A stretch of DNA of 62,813 bases from Nocardia thailandica NBRC 100428 (GTDB taxonomy: Bacteria; Actinomycetota; Actinomycetes; Mycobacteriales; Mycobacteriaceae). Positions 43,217 to 52,020 of this stretch are shown here, piece by piece. How positions within the stretch are numbered: position 1 is the stretch's first letter; each line of letters starts with the position of its first letter. Location: positions 1-62,813 of the forward strand of contig NZ_BAGK01000310.1 of NCBI RefSeq assembly GCF_000308795.1, given 5' to 3'. A program made the position numbers and the translations under genes. Below the pieces are notes generated by a model that did not search any database, was not told the DNA's origin, and was given only the letters and a program-made list of their open reading frames with translations.

Positions 43217-43819
43217 TCAGTAGTTGGGAACGTACCCGCGCAGACCTTCGTCGTACGTCCACTTCTGGCCGCTGCCGTCGACATAACTGCTGGGGATCTC
43301 ACGCCAGCAGTAGCCCGGGTGCGTTGTAGACGACCAGACCCCGCGCCCCTTCCCATCCTTTCGCCACTGGAACTGAAGGCACCCTCCGTCGTGAACTGCC
43401 TGGTTTGCGGCAGACTCGATCCCGTCAAGCGTCCCCTGGTCCTTCTGGACGCCTGCAGCGATCAAAGGGCTGAGGGTTTCAGCAACTCGGGCAGCCCCCC
43501 ATGCTAAGGACTGGGTGTCGTTGAAGAGCGCTTCTGAACGTTGCTTGCTGTAGTACAGAGTGCAGTAGGTCGCGCCATCACAGTCCTTCCAACGGTCCTT
43601 GGTCGGATTGAACCCGCCAGCCGCGGCGTTTGCGTGCGCGGCCGATATCAGTCCAAGGGTGCTGACCGCCAGAGCCGCGAGACCGGCGGCGACCCGGCGC
43701 TTGACGCGGCCGCCACCTTGGGTATGGGACCCAGAGAACGTAGCGACCGGCGGAAACCTGCCGCTCCCGTCCTCCGATTCCGGTGTGGTCGTCGTTGAGG
43801 TTTCGATACGCAGATACAC
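43217..43819 (-). CDS. Secreted Cys-containing protein
   Basis: GTG 43819 has GAGGAGA upstream; a GTG 15 bases earlier is less likely. After about 38 residues comes a signal-type helix (VAAGLAALAVSTLGLISAAH, cleavage near ANAAA), then a mature part with four cysteines (DCDGATYCTLYYSKQ, GGCLQFQWRK, GYCWRE). The long N-terminal region before the helix is odd and may reflect a later start. The gene is divergent from the TetR gene, with the palindromic operator between them, so it is a likely target of that regulator. Confidence 0.6.
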   Translation of the reverse strand: MYLRIETSTTTTPESEDGSGRFPPVATFSGSHTQGGGRVKRRVAAGLAALAVSTLGLISAAHANAAAGGFNPTKDRWKDCDGATYCTLYYSKQRSEALFNDTQSLAWGAARVAETLSPLIAAGVQKDQGTLDGIESAANQAVHDGGCLQFQWRKDGKGRGVWSSTTHPGYCWREIPSSYVDGSGQKWTYDEGLRGYVPNY

Positions 43820-43937
43820 GAGAGATCTCCTCACTACGGGAGCGTGTAGGTCGTGTTCGCAGTGACCTCCAGCGTGTCCCGCGTCGTTTGCCTACCCTGC
43901 AACTAGGGTACGACAGGTATTTGGGACAGGCAATACT

Positions 43938-43956
43938 TTGGGACAGCCTGTCCCAA
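43938..43956. promoter_or_regulatory. Perfect palindromic operator for the TetR regulator
   Basis: TTGGGACAGCCTGTCCCAA is an exact 9-bp inverted repeat around one base, ending 17 bases before the TetR start codon. A further TTGGGACAGG lies at 43921-43930 as an extra half-site. Confidence 0.75.
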
Positions 43957-43973
43957 TCCTGAGAGGTGGAACA

Positions 43974-44882
43974 GTGGACAGGAACGTGGTGCGTGGACTC
44001 GATCCGAAGCGGCCGAGGCGGATGAGTGCCGAGGATGTACGTAGGGAGATGCTCGCGACGGCAAGAGATCTCGTTCACGAGAACGGGCTCACTGTCAGCC
44101 TTCAGCACATCTCCATGGACTACATCGTGGCGGCAGCTGGAGTTGCACGCAGCGCGGCCTATCGGATCTGGCCACGCCGCGAAGAGTTCCTTGATGAGCT
44201 GCTCCTTCAGCTGGCCAGCGATCCAGAGTCGGCACCCTCGGTGCACGACCCAGAGACGCTGCACACTGCTTTGCGCACCCTCCGAGAAGCGCTCACTGCC
44301 GACCCGGAGCTGCTCAAAGATGCGGCTATGCGTCGGGCCATCGTCATAGAAATGTGCAGGAACGGCGCAAATGTTAACTACGACAACGTCGTACGCCGCC
44401 AGCACTGGCGGACATATATCGCGCTGTCGGCGACGGCGCTGTCCTACGCAGAGCCATTGGGCGCCAGGCTACAGGAAGCAATAGCCGTGAATGAGGCCAA
44501 ATATGTGGCCAGCATGGCAAGGTTCTACGAGCTAGTCGGTGCCGTAGTCGGCCGACGGGTGCGTGAGGAGTTCAGCGCCACAGCTAACGGAGAGTCGGCT
44601 TTCGGCAAGGTCGCGGCGACAGGATCGGCGATGATGGAGGGCTTGGTTCTTCGCAGCATCACCACTCCTGACATCGGGTCGGTTCCTGATCTTGCAGAGT
44701 GGTTGCGAGTCTCCGATCCCTTCGGCACCGGCAATCCTCAGCCGTGGTCGGCCCCGGCCATCGCTTTCACCGGAATGTTCATGGCGATGACGGAGCCGGT
44801 TCCGCCTGATCAGTATCTGCTGTCGGATGTGGAAGCGCGGATCGAGGAAATCGAGGAATACATCCGTAGCCTGTCACAGTGA
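43974..44882 (+). CDS. TetR-family regulator
   Basis: I choose GTG 43974 because GAGAGGTGG lies just upstream and the in-frame extension would overlap the operator. The N-terminal DNA-binding part reads VRREMLATARDLVHENGLTV, DYIVAAAGVARSAAYRIWP and RREEFLDELLLQL, a TetR helix-turn-helix. The C-terminal 230 residues are the helical ligand domain. The palindrome directly upstream implies self-regulation and control of the divergent secreted protein. Ligand unknown. Confidence 0.8.
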   Translation: MDRNVVRGLDPKRPRRMSAEDVRREMLATARDLVHENGLTVSLQHISMDYIVAAAGVARSAAYRIWPRREEFLDELLLQLASDPESAPSVHDPETLHTALRTLREALTADPELLKDAAMRRAIVIEMCRNGANVNYDNVVRRQHWRTYIALSATALSYAEPLGARLQEAIAVNEAKYVASMARFYELVGAVVGRRVREEFSATANGESAFGKVAATGSAMMEGLVLRSITTPDIGSVPDLAEWLRVSDPFGTGNPQPWSAPAIAFTGMFMAMTEPVPPDQYLLSDVEARIEEIEEYIRSLSQ

Positions 44883-45267
44883 CGGTCGGGGCATGCCCGC
44901 TCAATGGCTGTCAGCGCCCCACCGGGCGCTGTGCGGGCAGCGAGGTTCGAATTCCCAGCCTCCTTCCTGGGCAGGAACCCGCAGTTCCTTTCGGCCCGGC
45001 TACTGACATTCGAGTGACGAGACCTACTGACTCCGGTGACGAATCGGCAGGTCAACGCACTGACGAGCGGGTGAGGAGTCGCACATCCCGTGGGAAAACC
45101 TACTGACATGAGGTGGGAAGCGTGCTGCTCAGCGCACTGACATCCTGCCGGGAACTCGCAGCGAGCACAGACATCTGCGCAACTGTCCTGTCTCATTGAA
45201 TCTGGTCAGGAGTCATGCGTTCGAACTGCGGTTTGGCCAGTTAAAGTGAGAAAAGTGAGGTGTTGGC
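44883..45267. other. Intergenic with repeated ACTGAC motifs
   Basis: No convincing gene. The stretch holds five spaced copies of (C/G)-(T/C)-ACTGAC, listed as a repeat. Confidence 0.45.
45000..45141 (+). repeat. Five spaced CTACTGAC/GCACTGAC repeats
   Basis: CTACTGAC occurs at 45000, 45024 and 45100, and GCACTGAC at 45057 and 45134, all on the same strand. The spacers are 16-35 bases and several contain GGTGACGA-like or GGTGGGAAG-like words. Direct repeats of this kind can be protein-binding sites or decayed iterons. Confidence 0.5.
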
Positions 45268-45363
45268 GTGTCAGCGAACTGGCCAACGTGGAATTGGATC
45301 GGACGCGGCCTGGTCGGCGATCACGTGAAGTTGACCGCCAAGACTCTGGGTGTCCCGGAATGA
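45268..45363 (+). CDS. 31-residue frame, possibly a gene fragment
   Basis: A GTG start preceded by GTGAGG gives MSANWPTWNWIGRGLVGDHV, then KLTAKTLGVPE and a stop. The Trp-rich composition looks natural but is too short to place. It may be the 5' end of a truncated gene. Confidence 0.3.
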   Translation: MSANWPTWNWIGRGLVGDHVKLTAKTLGVPE

Positions 45364-45417
45364 AGGAAGTGACGGTGGTCCGACGTCAGCGCCGGGGTAT
45401 CGGCAGCGAAGTCAGTT

Positions 45418-46206
45418 TCAGGCGAGCTGATTCGACGAGCGTTCGGTCCGCAGCTCGCCAACAACCTCCATCAGACGAACCGATGCGGCGGCGACCGTCT
45501 GGACATGCTCGGGACTGGCCGAAAGTCTTAGATGCAGCCGGTCGGGAGTCGGGGACTCCCCCTTTTCCTTCTCCGAACTACCGAGTACCGCCCACGGGCG
45601 GCCATGGGCATACCCCGAGCACAGGCGCCATAAGAACGCCACGTGCGGGAAATACCCATTATCTGCGGTGTACAGGACCGCCTCAGTACTGCTGTAGCCC
45701 TTCGCGATGTGGTCGCGCGGTATGCCCCGCCGGTCCGCAACCTCGAAGAGACTCGTCTTCCGAGCCTCAATGCCGTCGTACCCCGACCCCGCCAGCCTCG
45801 ATAACGCGGTGTTCTGGTCGACGAAGTTCTTCATGTGCCACCGCAGCGCCCGCGAGACCCGTTCATCCCTGCGAGACGGGTGCAGGACCCAGAACGCCGC
45901 TGTCAGCGTTTCCAGCGCTCCCCGCGCAAGTGTGAACGGGGCCATCGTGTGTAGCAGCTGCCGCTCATGTATCAGCGTCTTCAGGGCATGGAGGTTGTCG
46001 ACCGCGACATGCAGTGACGAGCCGACGCAAAACGAAACCTGATACGGCGCACTGGCCTTGTCGTCGCCAGCGATGCTTGATCGCGGATCGATCGCTAGGG
46101 ACTCCTCGCTGTCGACAAGTTTCTGCCACCGATCAATCCTTGCCGACAAGTTCTCCCAGGTCGGCAACAGGTTCCGCTCTGCCGTTGGAGAGTGCCTTTC
46201 ATCCAC
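45418..46206 (-). CDS. Hypothetical helical protein (DUF5677-like layout)
   Basis: The 262-residue product has DNLHALKTLIHERQLLHTMA, TLARGALETLTAAFWVLHPS with R-R-D-E-R-V-S-R following, FPHVAFLWRLCSGYAHGRPW and a helical C-terminus. The A-R-x-x-x-E-x-x-x-x-x-x-W-x-L-x-P and S-x-x-x-H patterns are shared with HEPN-like or DUF5677-like helical proteins of actinomycetes. No membrane segment. The gene looks intact and is a single unit. Confidence 0.55.
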   Translation of the reverse strand: MDERHSPTAERNLLPTWENLSARIDRWQKLVDSEESLAIDPRSSIAGDDKASAPYQVSFCVGSSLHVAVDNLHALKTLIHERQLLHTMAPFTLARGALETLTAAFWVLHPSRRDERVSRALRWHMKNFVDQNTALSRLAGSGYDGIEARKTSLFEVADRRGIPRDHIAKGYSSTEAVLYTADNGYFPHVAFLWRLCSGYAHGRPWAVLGSSEKEKGESPTPDRLHLRLSASPEHVQTVAAASVRLMEVVGELRTERSSNQLA

Positions 46207-46501
46207 ACGGCCATTTCATCATTTGAATACTCCGATCGGTACCTATCCGCGCCGTGACCGCTCTGATCACCGCTCGCCCCGTGGACATGCAAGGGCCTGC
46301 CGAGGCGGTAGGTGAGACCGGAGCTGTGCCGATCGGGGTGTCGCCGACTGCGGGAGATAACGACGAGGGCATCGCCGCAGGTCGGCAGGTTCGCTGCCCC
46401 AGCACCGTTCTGATCGGGGGTGACCCGGCCGATGATGGCACCCGCGACAAGCTCCTGCTCGACAACGAGACCGCCGGGCGGGTCCCGAGTCTGACCAGCA
46501 G
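46207..46501. other. Intergenic, nothing recognised
   Basis: Plus-strand sequence reads open through this interval but lacks a ribosome site and continues antisense into the OLD gene, so I do not call a gene. Confidence 0.4.
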
Positions 46502-48514
46502 TTACCTCACTGCGTTGTTGATCGCCTTAAACAGGGCAGTGACGCCAGTGCGTTCATCTGCGGTGAGATCTGTGACGTCGTGCGAGCTTAGCCAACGCAC
46601 GAAGGCACGGGCCAACTTGTACTTCGAGAACCCCGAGATCTCCTTGGTGAAGATGTCGATGATCGGGCGACCGGCCTGCGACCCCGCCGTCGCAGTGACA
46701 TCCCATCCCAGATTATGCTTCGCGACCTGGACCAGGGTTTCTCGAAGCAGGTCCTCGATCTCGGCGCGCGCGATGGTGCCGGCGCAGTAGTCCTTGGTGC
46801 GCAGGATCTGCTTGTTGGTGAGCAGGTGGACCAGCTCATCCTGCTGCGCCGCTCTGTCGCCTGCCTGGTCGGAGTCCAGCAGCGCCGCGACCTTGAGTTT
46901 CTGGCTGTGCAGAAGAGTGACGTAGTAGAGGACCTTGCTCGCGCTGGCCGCGGGCACCACCGCTACCGCGTTCTTCAGCCCTGCCCCATCGAGTGCGGTG
47001 TTGAGGGCCTCGACGTACATCATGTCGGTCATCCCCTCGCAGACGAGGTTTCGTGGCTGGCCGAACAGACTCTGGGCGAGCTCGTAGCCGAGCGCGGCCT
47101 GCAGCGGATACACCGACCGCGGGTCGTCGACCACCAACCTGGTGTGGACCTTGGTACCGGTCGAGCGATCCGTCATCTCGACGATGCGGACGAGATCGAG
47201 TTCATCGGTGCCGACCATGAACGGCGAGTGGGTCGTATAGATCACCTGATTGTCCTGTGCCAGGCGGGTGACCGTGCTGCGAAACTCCTGCTGCTTGAGC
47301 GCGTGCAGGCTCAGGCCGGGCTCGTCGAGCAGCAAGATCGCGTTCTTGAGTTCTCCTCGGGCCTGCGCTTTGAAGACCACGAAAAATGACACCAACCAGC
47401 GGAAACCCTCGCTGCGCTGGTCGAGCTCCACCTCGACGCCGAGGTCGTCGACAACGTTGACCTTCAGGTACTGGCCATCCGCGACGATCCGCAGCTCGAC
47501 CTTGTCGTCACCCCAGACTTCACGAATGGACTTCGTGAGATCCACGCTGGCCGAGTTGAGAACGGCGTGACGCTGGTCGAGCTTGTGCTGGTAGTCCCTG
47601 AACGCCTGCTGGTACGCCTCGGAATCGCGGCCGCGGTCGTACGTAGCGGGATTGGGCTCCCCCGACGCGAGCGCGGAAAGCTGCTGTGCGGTCAAACCCA
47701 GGAGCTGGAGCAGACACAGGTTCCCGAAGTCGTACTCGGGATCGGTGTCGTCGGCAGCCTGCCGTGCAGCTAGCTGGGCGAGGTTGATCCGTGGTCGAAC
47801 GGTGAAGTAAGTCGAGTAGTAGACGAACAGTGGCACTCGCTTATGCAGCACCCTTGCTGCCCTCAGAACGGCGTCGTAGTAGCCGACTGCCTCGCTCAGT
47901 CGGGCGTGGCGCTCCTCCTCTTTCGCGTTGCCCTCCTCGATGAGCAGAAAGGCTGTCTCGAGCCATGCATCGAAATCCACGGCCAGCTGGCCTGAGATCG
48001 CCGTAGTGACGGTGCAGCCCTTCATTAGGTCATCGAGCGCAGCAACCTCCGAGTCGCTCTCTTCCCGAGTCACCAGGTACGCACGAAGGCGCTTGAGATC
48101 CGCCTGGATCTCACCGAACCTTGAGAACCGCTTCGCGGAGCCGAGGCTCCACCCCCACCTGTTGTCGAGATAGCGCAAGCGAGTGTACTCAGTGACGTCG
48201 GTGGCCCCCGGTGCTTCTTCGAGGACGAGGTTCTTCTCCTCGTCGGTCAGTGTGAATGTCGCCTCCGCGACCAGGATCTCGCTGGGCTTCCGCTCACCGC
48301 GCTGGATCTCGATGTACCTGGCCCGCGGATAGTCTCGCAACGGCTCGAACTCGTCGGCATCTTCGGGAGCGTTGATCTGCTGCAGGGCCTTGAGTAGCGC
48401 AGTCTTTCCCGCCTCGTTGATCCCTACCAGCAGCGTCTTGCCGGGCTCGACCTCGAACTCTCCGCTGTCGTTGACTGGTCGGTAATCACGGATGCGTACT
48501 CGGCTCAGGCGCAC
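46502..48514 (-). CDS. OLD-family ATPase with TOPRIM nuclease domain
   Basis: The 670-residue protein starts with an SMC-like ATPase: Walker A VGINEAGKTALLKAL (Lys37), signature region RSEGFRWLVSFFVVF, Walker B NAILLLDEPGLSLH and switch VIYTTHSPFMV. The C-terminal TOPRIM part has the Glu motif NLVCEGMTDMMYVEAL and the D-x-D motif ALLDSDQAGDRA. This is the OLD nuclease architecture. No UvrD-like helicase lies next to it, so it is not a Gabija pair; a stand-alone (class 1) OLD protein fits. Such proteins act in phage defence or DNA processing. Confidence 0.85.
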   Translation of the reverse strand: MRLSRVRIRDYRPVNDSGEFEVEPGKTLLVGINEAGKTALLKALQQINAPEDADEFEPLRDYPRARYIEIQRGERKPSEILVAEATFTLTDEEKNLVLEEAPGATDVTEYTRLRYLDNRWGWSLGSAKRFSRFGEIQADLKRLRAYLVTREESDSEVAALDDLMKGCTVTTAISGQLAVDFDAWLETAFLLIEEGNAKEEERHARLSEAVGYYDAVLRAARVLHKRVPLFVYYSTYFTVRPRINLAQLAARQAADDTDPEYDFGNLCLLQLLGLTAQQLSALASGEPNPATYDRGRDSEAYQQAFRDYQHKLDQRHAVLNSASVDLTKSIREVWGDDKVELRIVADGQYLKVNVVDDLGVEVELDQRSEGFRWLVSFFVVFKAQARGELKNAILLLDEPGLSLHALKQQEFRSTVTRLAQDNQVIYTTHSPFMVGTDELDLVRIVEMTDRSTGTKVHTRLVVDDPRSVYPLQAALGYELAQSLFGQPRNLVCEGMTDMMYVEALNTALDGAGLKNAVAVVPAASASKVLYYVTLLHSQKLKVAALLDSDQAGDRAAQQDELVHLLTNKQILRTKDYCAGTIARAEIEDLLRETLVQVAKHNLGWDVTATAGSQAGRPIIDIFTKEISGFSKYKLARAFVRWLSSHDVTDLTADERTGVTALFKAINNAVR

Positions 48515-49001
48515 AGCGGCCCTCTTTCATCGCGGTTTGTCCGCGCAATGCTAGTCCAGCAGCGCACCAGCTAACACAGGTTTCGGCAGCGGATAGCACC
48601 CAGCGACCCGATTACCAGCTCGGAATCTCCACCAGTACAGTCAGTTACGCCGATGCTGTCGATGGGACAGACTCCATGGCGCCGAGCGAGAGGGCTCGCG
48701 GCCGGGAACTACATGGGGCCAAGCCCGAGTGCGGTGCTTTCGGCGGCACTACCGAAAACCCGTTCCGGTCGGCGAGATAGTAGATAACCGAGGGTGAGCA
48801 TGCTGGCGAACCGACTGACACCGAAACAGCGATCTCAGTCTTGGTCGCCGACCACCCACGTCGACTTCAGCGACCGGGTGCTGCCGTCGCCGAGATCCTC
48901 GCGGCAGGCGCATCGCTGGCCTGCCGCAGCCGCGATCCACCGTTCGGGTCCTGGATGGTCGCGTGGACGCGGCCACGGTCGGCGCGGTGATAACTGGGGA
49001 C
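48515..49001. other. Intergenic upstream of the OLD gene
   Basis: No gene is supported. Minus-strand sequence near 48835-48900 reads LGDGSTRSLKSTWVVGDQD and stops, perhaps the 3' end of a lost gene. Promoter elements of the OLD gene must lie at the left end but are not obvious. Confidence 0.4.
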
Positions 49002-50099
49002 TCACGGTCGGTGGAAGAACTCTGTGCGTAGGCGTGTGATGAGTTCGGGGTAGTCCTGGCCGAAGACGAATGAGGCCCAGCGGATGGCTTCGAAGGCTTT
49101 GGTGGCGGGTTCGAGGTCGTCGTCGCTGCTGACGGTGTACATGTAGGCGGTTGCTGCGTCGAGTTGGGGGATCGTGTCGCCGTAGCCGCCGAAGCGGGCG
49201 ACGACGGTGAGCGGGATGGCGGGATCGTCCTTGACGATCCGGCTCAGCTGGGAGGGGACGGCGAACCGGCGTGGGGGTGTGGTGTCGTTGTCTACGGCCT
49301 CCAGTGCTGCGCGGAAGTCGGCGAACTCGGTCAGCCCGGCCCGTTCGAAGGCGCGGCGGGTGCACCAGCGTGCCAGGGCACGTTGATGCGCGGGGCCGAG
49401 CGCGGCGACCTCGTCGACGAGGTCGCGGTCGAGGTCGGCGACGAAGGACGCGGTGTGACGTCGCCGTGGATCGGCATCCAGATACTCCGAGGGCGCTCGC
49501 CCGCCCCAGGTGCCGCGCGCTGCGTAGGTGGCACGTGCTTCGGAGCTGTCGGGGTCCACCTTGACCCATCCAATGTCAGGACCGCCGACATAGACCCGGC
49601 TGTCCAGTCGCGGTATCGGTTTACCCGCAAAGGTGTCGGGAGTGTGGTGGGCGGTATCGGTGCTGTGGAGTCGGGTGAGTTCACCGACAGTGTCGGTGGT
49701 GGGGGTGATCTGGATCAGGTATTCCTCGCGCGGGTCGGTGACGTCGCAGTCGTAGTGGGCGTCACGGCCGCGGGCGTGCACACGAACCCGGTACCGGCCG
49801 GCGGGGATGGGTGCGAACGCTGGTGCCAGGTCCCCTTCGAGGGTCGTCACGTACAGGGGTGCGGCGGTTTCGATCACGGTCTCCTCAGCCACGTCCCATT
49901 CGTCGAGGTCGGTGTCGGCCGCTGGTGACGGGTCGAGGGTCAAGGTCACCGGGCCCCGGGCGATCCCTGTCAGCACGGACACGAATCCGGGACCGGTCCA
50001 GATCAGGGTTCCTTCGGCTGTGACGTCGGTGGTAACGGTGTCACCGGAGGTCAGCAGGAACTGGTGGTGATCGACCTGGACGGTCCCGGTTTCGGTCAT
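49002..50099 (-). CDS. Probable immunity protein beside a NucA/NucB toxin tip
   Basis: The 365-residue cytosolic product starts with a beta-rich domain (VQVDHHQFLLTSGDTVTTDV, YVTTLEGDLAPAFAPIPAGR) and ends in a helical domain (LARWCTRRAFERAGLTEFAD, WASFVFGQDYPELITRLRTE). There is no signal peptide. It lies 17 bases downstream of the nuclease-domain frame on the same strand, the usual place of an immunity gene after a polymorphic toxin. I do not recognise the family, so the role comes from position only. Confidence 0.55.
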   Translation of the reverse strand: MTETGTVQVDHHQFLLTSGDTVTTDVTAEGTLIWTGPGFVSVLTGIARGPVTLTLDPSPAADTDLDEWDVAEETVIETAAPLYVTTLEGDLAPAFAPIPAGRYRVRVHARGRDAHYDCDVTDPREEYLIQITPTTDTVGELTRLHSTDTAHHTPDTFAGKPIPRLDSRVYVGGPDIGWVKVDPDSSEARATYAARGTWGGRAPSEYLDADPRRRHTASFVADLDRDLVDEVAALGPAHQRALARWCTRRAFERAGLTEFADFRAALEAVDNDTTPPRRFAVPSQLSRIVKDDPAIPLTVVARFGGYGDTIPQLDAATAYMYTVSSDDDLEPATKAFEAIRWASFVFGQDYPELITRLRTEFFHRP

Positions 50100-50116
50100 C
50101 GTCTACTCCTTGTCGG

Positions 50117-50575
50117 TTACAGGCCCTTCACGTAGAAGGTGTCGCCGTCGTGGACGCGGTTCTTCACACAAGACCAGCTCAGGATCCCACTTCCACGCAT
50201 GTTGTCGCGGCCGGGCATCATGCACATGCTGATCCCGTTGGAGGCGAAGTATCCGACTGGGATGCCCAGGACGGTGACCCAGCCGGGCAAGGTTTGGCGG
50301 CAGGGGTCGTCGACGGTGTAGCCGTATGTGCGGGCCGGGCCGCCGCCTCCACCTTCGAGCGTGGATGCGAAGGGGTACTCGTCGCACTGCTGGGGGTTCT
50401 GGACTGGCGAGGTCGCGTATGTAACTGTCGCCGGTTTCAACGTGAACCGGGCTCTGCGCCGCTGCCGGGATGGTGAAACGCTAGTCCGAACCCTCGTCGC
50501 GGGGACCAAACGGTTGGCTCTTGATCGCGACCTCATCTTGTACATATCTGAGCAGATCGGCGGCCGTTGGTTCAC
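50117..50575 (-). pseudogene. NucA/NucB DNase domain, toxin tip without its N-terminus
   Basis: The frame contains QQCDEYPFASTLEGGG, the catalytic signature of the NucA/NucB deoxyribonuclease family, followed by CRQTLPGWVTVLGIPVGYF and NMRGSGILSWSCVKNRV to the stop. The first 40 codons run antisense to the end of the 50481-51386 gene and are not real. Real homology begins near 50480, so a larger gene was cut here or only the C-terminal cassette was inserted. Such domains are common C-terminal toxins of secreted polymorphic proteins. Confidence 0.65.
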
Positions 50576-51386
50576 GCCCCAGTCGCTCTCGTAGCACTGC
50601 GGGCCCTTGAATGAACCCGACCATCATCACCTGCATCTGGTGGGTTCGTGCATGTGCATCATCGAATGCGTCCCTGGGCGTCAGCGGCTCGTAGTCGTCG
50701 GATAGTTTGTCGGGGTTCATACCCATCCCCAGCACACGAAGCAGTTCGATCGCCCGCAGTGCCCGAACACCGTGTTCGAACATCTCGATGAATCCGAAGT
50801 CGCCGTAGAATGGTACGGGATCATGCATCGGGTCCGGGCCACGTGGTGCTAGCCCCGATTGCCTCGGCGTCACGTGGAGTGATTCGCTGTGGGCCTTGTA
50901 GTCGATCGGCTCAAAGTCGTCGTTTGCGAACGGCTCCACCCCACGGTCTTGCAAGCGCTCGCGAACCTTTACCGGCCAGTACTTCTTCCGCCTCAGGTTC
51001 TCGTCGCCAGCGAGCCATTCCTGCGCATTGCCGGGACTCGCCGCGAAGTCCAGCAACAGACACTCGATCTCCATGACGTCGCGCATCGCATCGGCTGCGA
51101 CCCCCTGGTAGCCGGAAAGGGTGGCTTCAAGCGCAGTCTGGAAGTCCGCCCTGACACGCTCGACCAAGAACGCCACGCCTGCAATCGCAGGTATTTCCGC
51201 GTAGGCCTTCTTGGCGGCCCGGAGGTAGGTAAAAAGCTGCTCAAGACCACGGAGGCGCGCTCCCTCAAGGAGGCGCGCAAGCCGCTCGGACCGCCGTTGC
51301 TCTGCAAGGATCAGAGCTTGCGCGAGAAGCGGCCTCGACTCCTTCAGATTCGGGAGCAGTTCGGAGTAACCAGAGGTGTCGGCCAC
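50481..51386 (-). CDS. Hypothetical DUF5677-like protein
   Basis: The 301-residue helical product has VAFLVERVRADFQTALEATL, QGVAADAMRDVMEIECLLLD and, later, VRALRAIELLRVLGMGMN and AHARTHQMQVMMVGFIQGPA. The R-x-D-F-x-x-x-x-E-A-x-L-S-G and E-x-x-x-L-x-x-F arrangement fits DUF5677/HEPN-type helical proteins. The gene looks complete and ends exactly where the NucA/NucB remnant begins. Confidence 0.55.
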   Translation of the reverse strand: MADTSGYSELLPNLKESRPLLAQALILAEQRRSERLARLLEGARLRGLEQLFTYLRAAKKAYAEIPAIAGVAFLVERVRADFQTALEATLSGYQGVAADAMRDVMEIECLLLDFAASPGNAQEWLAGDENLRRKKYWPVKVRERLQDRGVEPFANDDFEPIDYKAHSESLHVTPRQSGLAPRGPDPMHDPVPFYGDFGFIEMFEHGVRALRAIELLRVLGMGMNPDKLSDDYEPLTPRDAFDDAHARTHQMQVMMVGFIQGPAVLRERLGREPTAADLLRYVQDEVAIKSQPFGPRDEGSD

Positions 51387-51403
51387 GAGTAAACCCTAAC
51401 CTC

Positions 51404-51778
51404 ATGGGCGGACGACTGGTGACAACTCGTTTTCACTGTCGCGTGTTGCCGGAGGAAGGAGTCCAGCCGGCGGGTGAGCGGAACCGAGGATGCTGCACGA
51501 GCGCGTGGCCCGAACCCGCCGATCCGGACGGGGCGTTGTTCCGGCCGCTGGGCCGCACTGGACTGCCGCAGGACGCGCGGTTGGCGGACCGCCAGATCGC
51601 CCGCGTCATCGCCACCCGCGGCGCCGCCGCCGGATACCCCGGCCTGAAAGGTTACTCCCTGCGCGCCGGCGCGGGCACCGAGGCGTTCGACCGCGGCAAC
51701 CCCCTCGAAGACGTCGTGGCGTTGGGCCGGTGGGCCAACCCCGCCACCGCCCTGTCCTACGACCGCAACCGCCAATGA
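51404..51778 (+). pseudogene. Tyrosine-recombinase C-terminal fragment, copy 1
   Basis: The end of the frame reads LADRQIARVIATRGAAAGYP, LKGYSLRAGAGTEAFDRGNP, LEDVVALGRWANPATALSYD. The H/Y-S-L-R-x-G motif and the terminal G-R-W...Y are the second Arg and Tyr box of phage-type integrases. The N-terminal domains are missing. A direct repeat of about 270 bases, some 90 percent identical by eye, lies at 53768-54050. Confidence 0.65.
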
Positions 51779-51812
51779 CGCTCCGGCCGCGTCGACCTCG
51801 GCCTATAGAGAA

Positions 51813-52013
51813 TCAACCTGACACGAGCAGCCTGGGGCGGCAGCTACCGACCTCCGACAGTCTTCTGAAAACCGTCGCAAGTCTGGCGTGGTGTTCGGCG
51901 CCGAGGGTCGGTTCGTACAGCGCGATCGTCTGCTCAAGTCGGCCCGCCGACTCGTAGGCGTAGGCGAGGTTTGTTGCGGGCGGCCAGCGCGGGCTGGCCG
52001 CCGCGCCTCCCAT
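51813..52013 (-). pseudogene. TPR fragment of a STAND/NB-ARC-type protein
   Basis: The minus strand reads TNLAYAYESAGRLEQTIALY, EPTLGAEHHARLATVF: one tetratricopeptide unit of the N-L-A-x-A-Y-x-x-A-G-R-x-x-x-A-I-x-L-Y-E type typical of actinobacterial regulatory STAND proteins. The rest of the gene is absent. Confidence 0.5.
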
Positions 52014-52020
52014 CGGTTGC

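Noticed and set aside
45000..45141. CRISPR array
   Set aside because: The repeats are only about 8 bases with irregular spacing, and no cas gene is present; no other CRISPR-like array was noticed.
45000..45141. Replication origin with iterons
   Set aside because: No Rep gene or AT-rich box was recognised beside the repeats, so I keep it as a repeat only.
46502..48514. Gabija system
   Set aside because: The OLD protein fits GajA in layout, but no UvrD-like helicase (GajB) is adjacent on either side.
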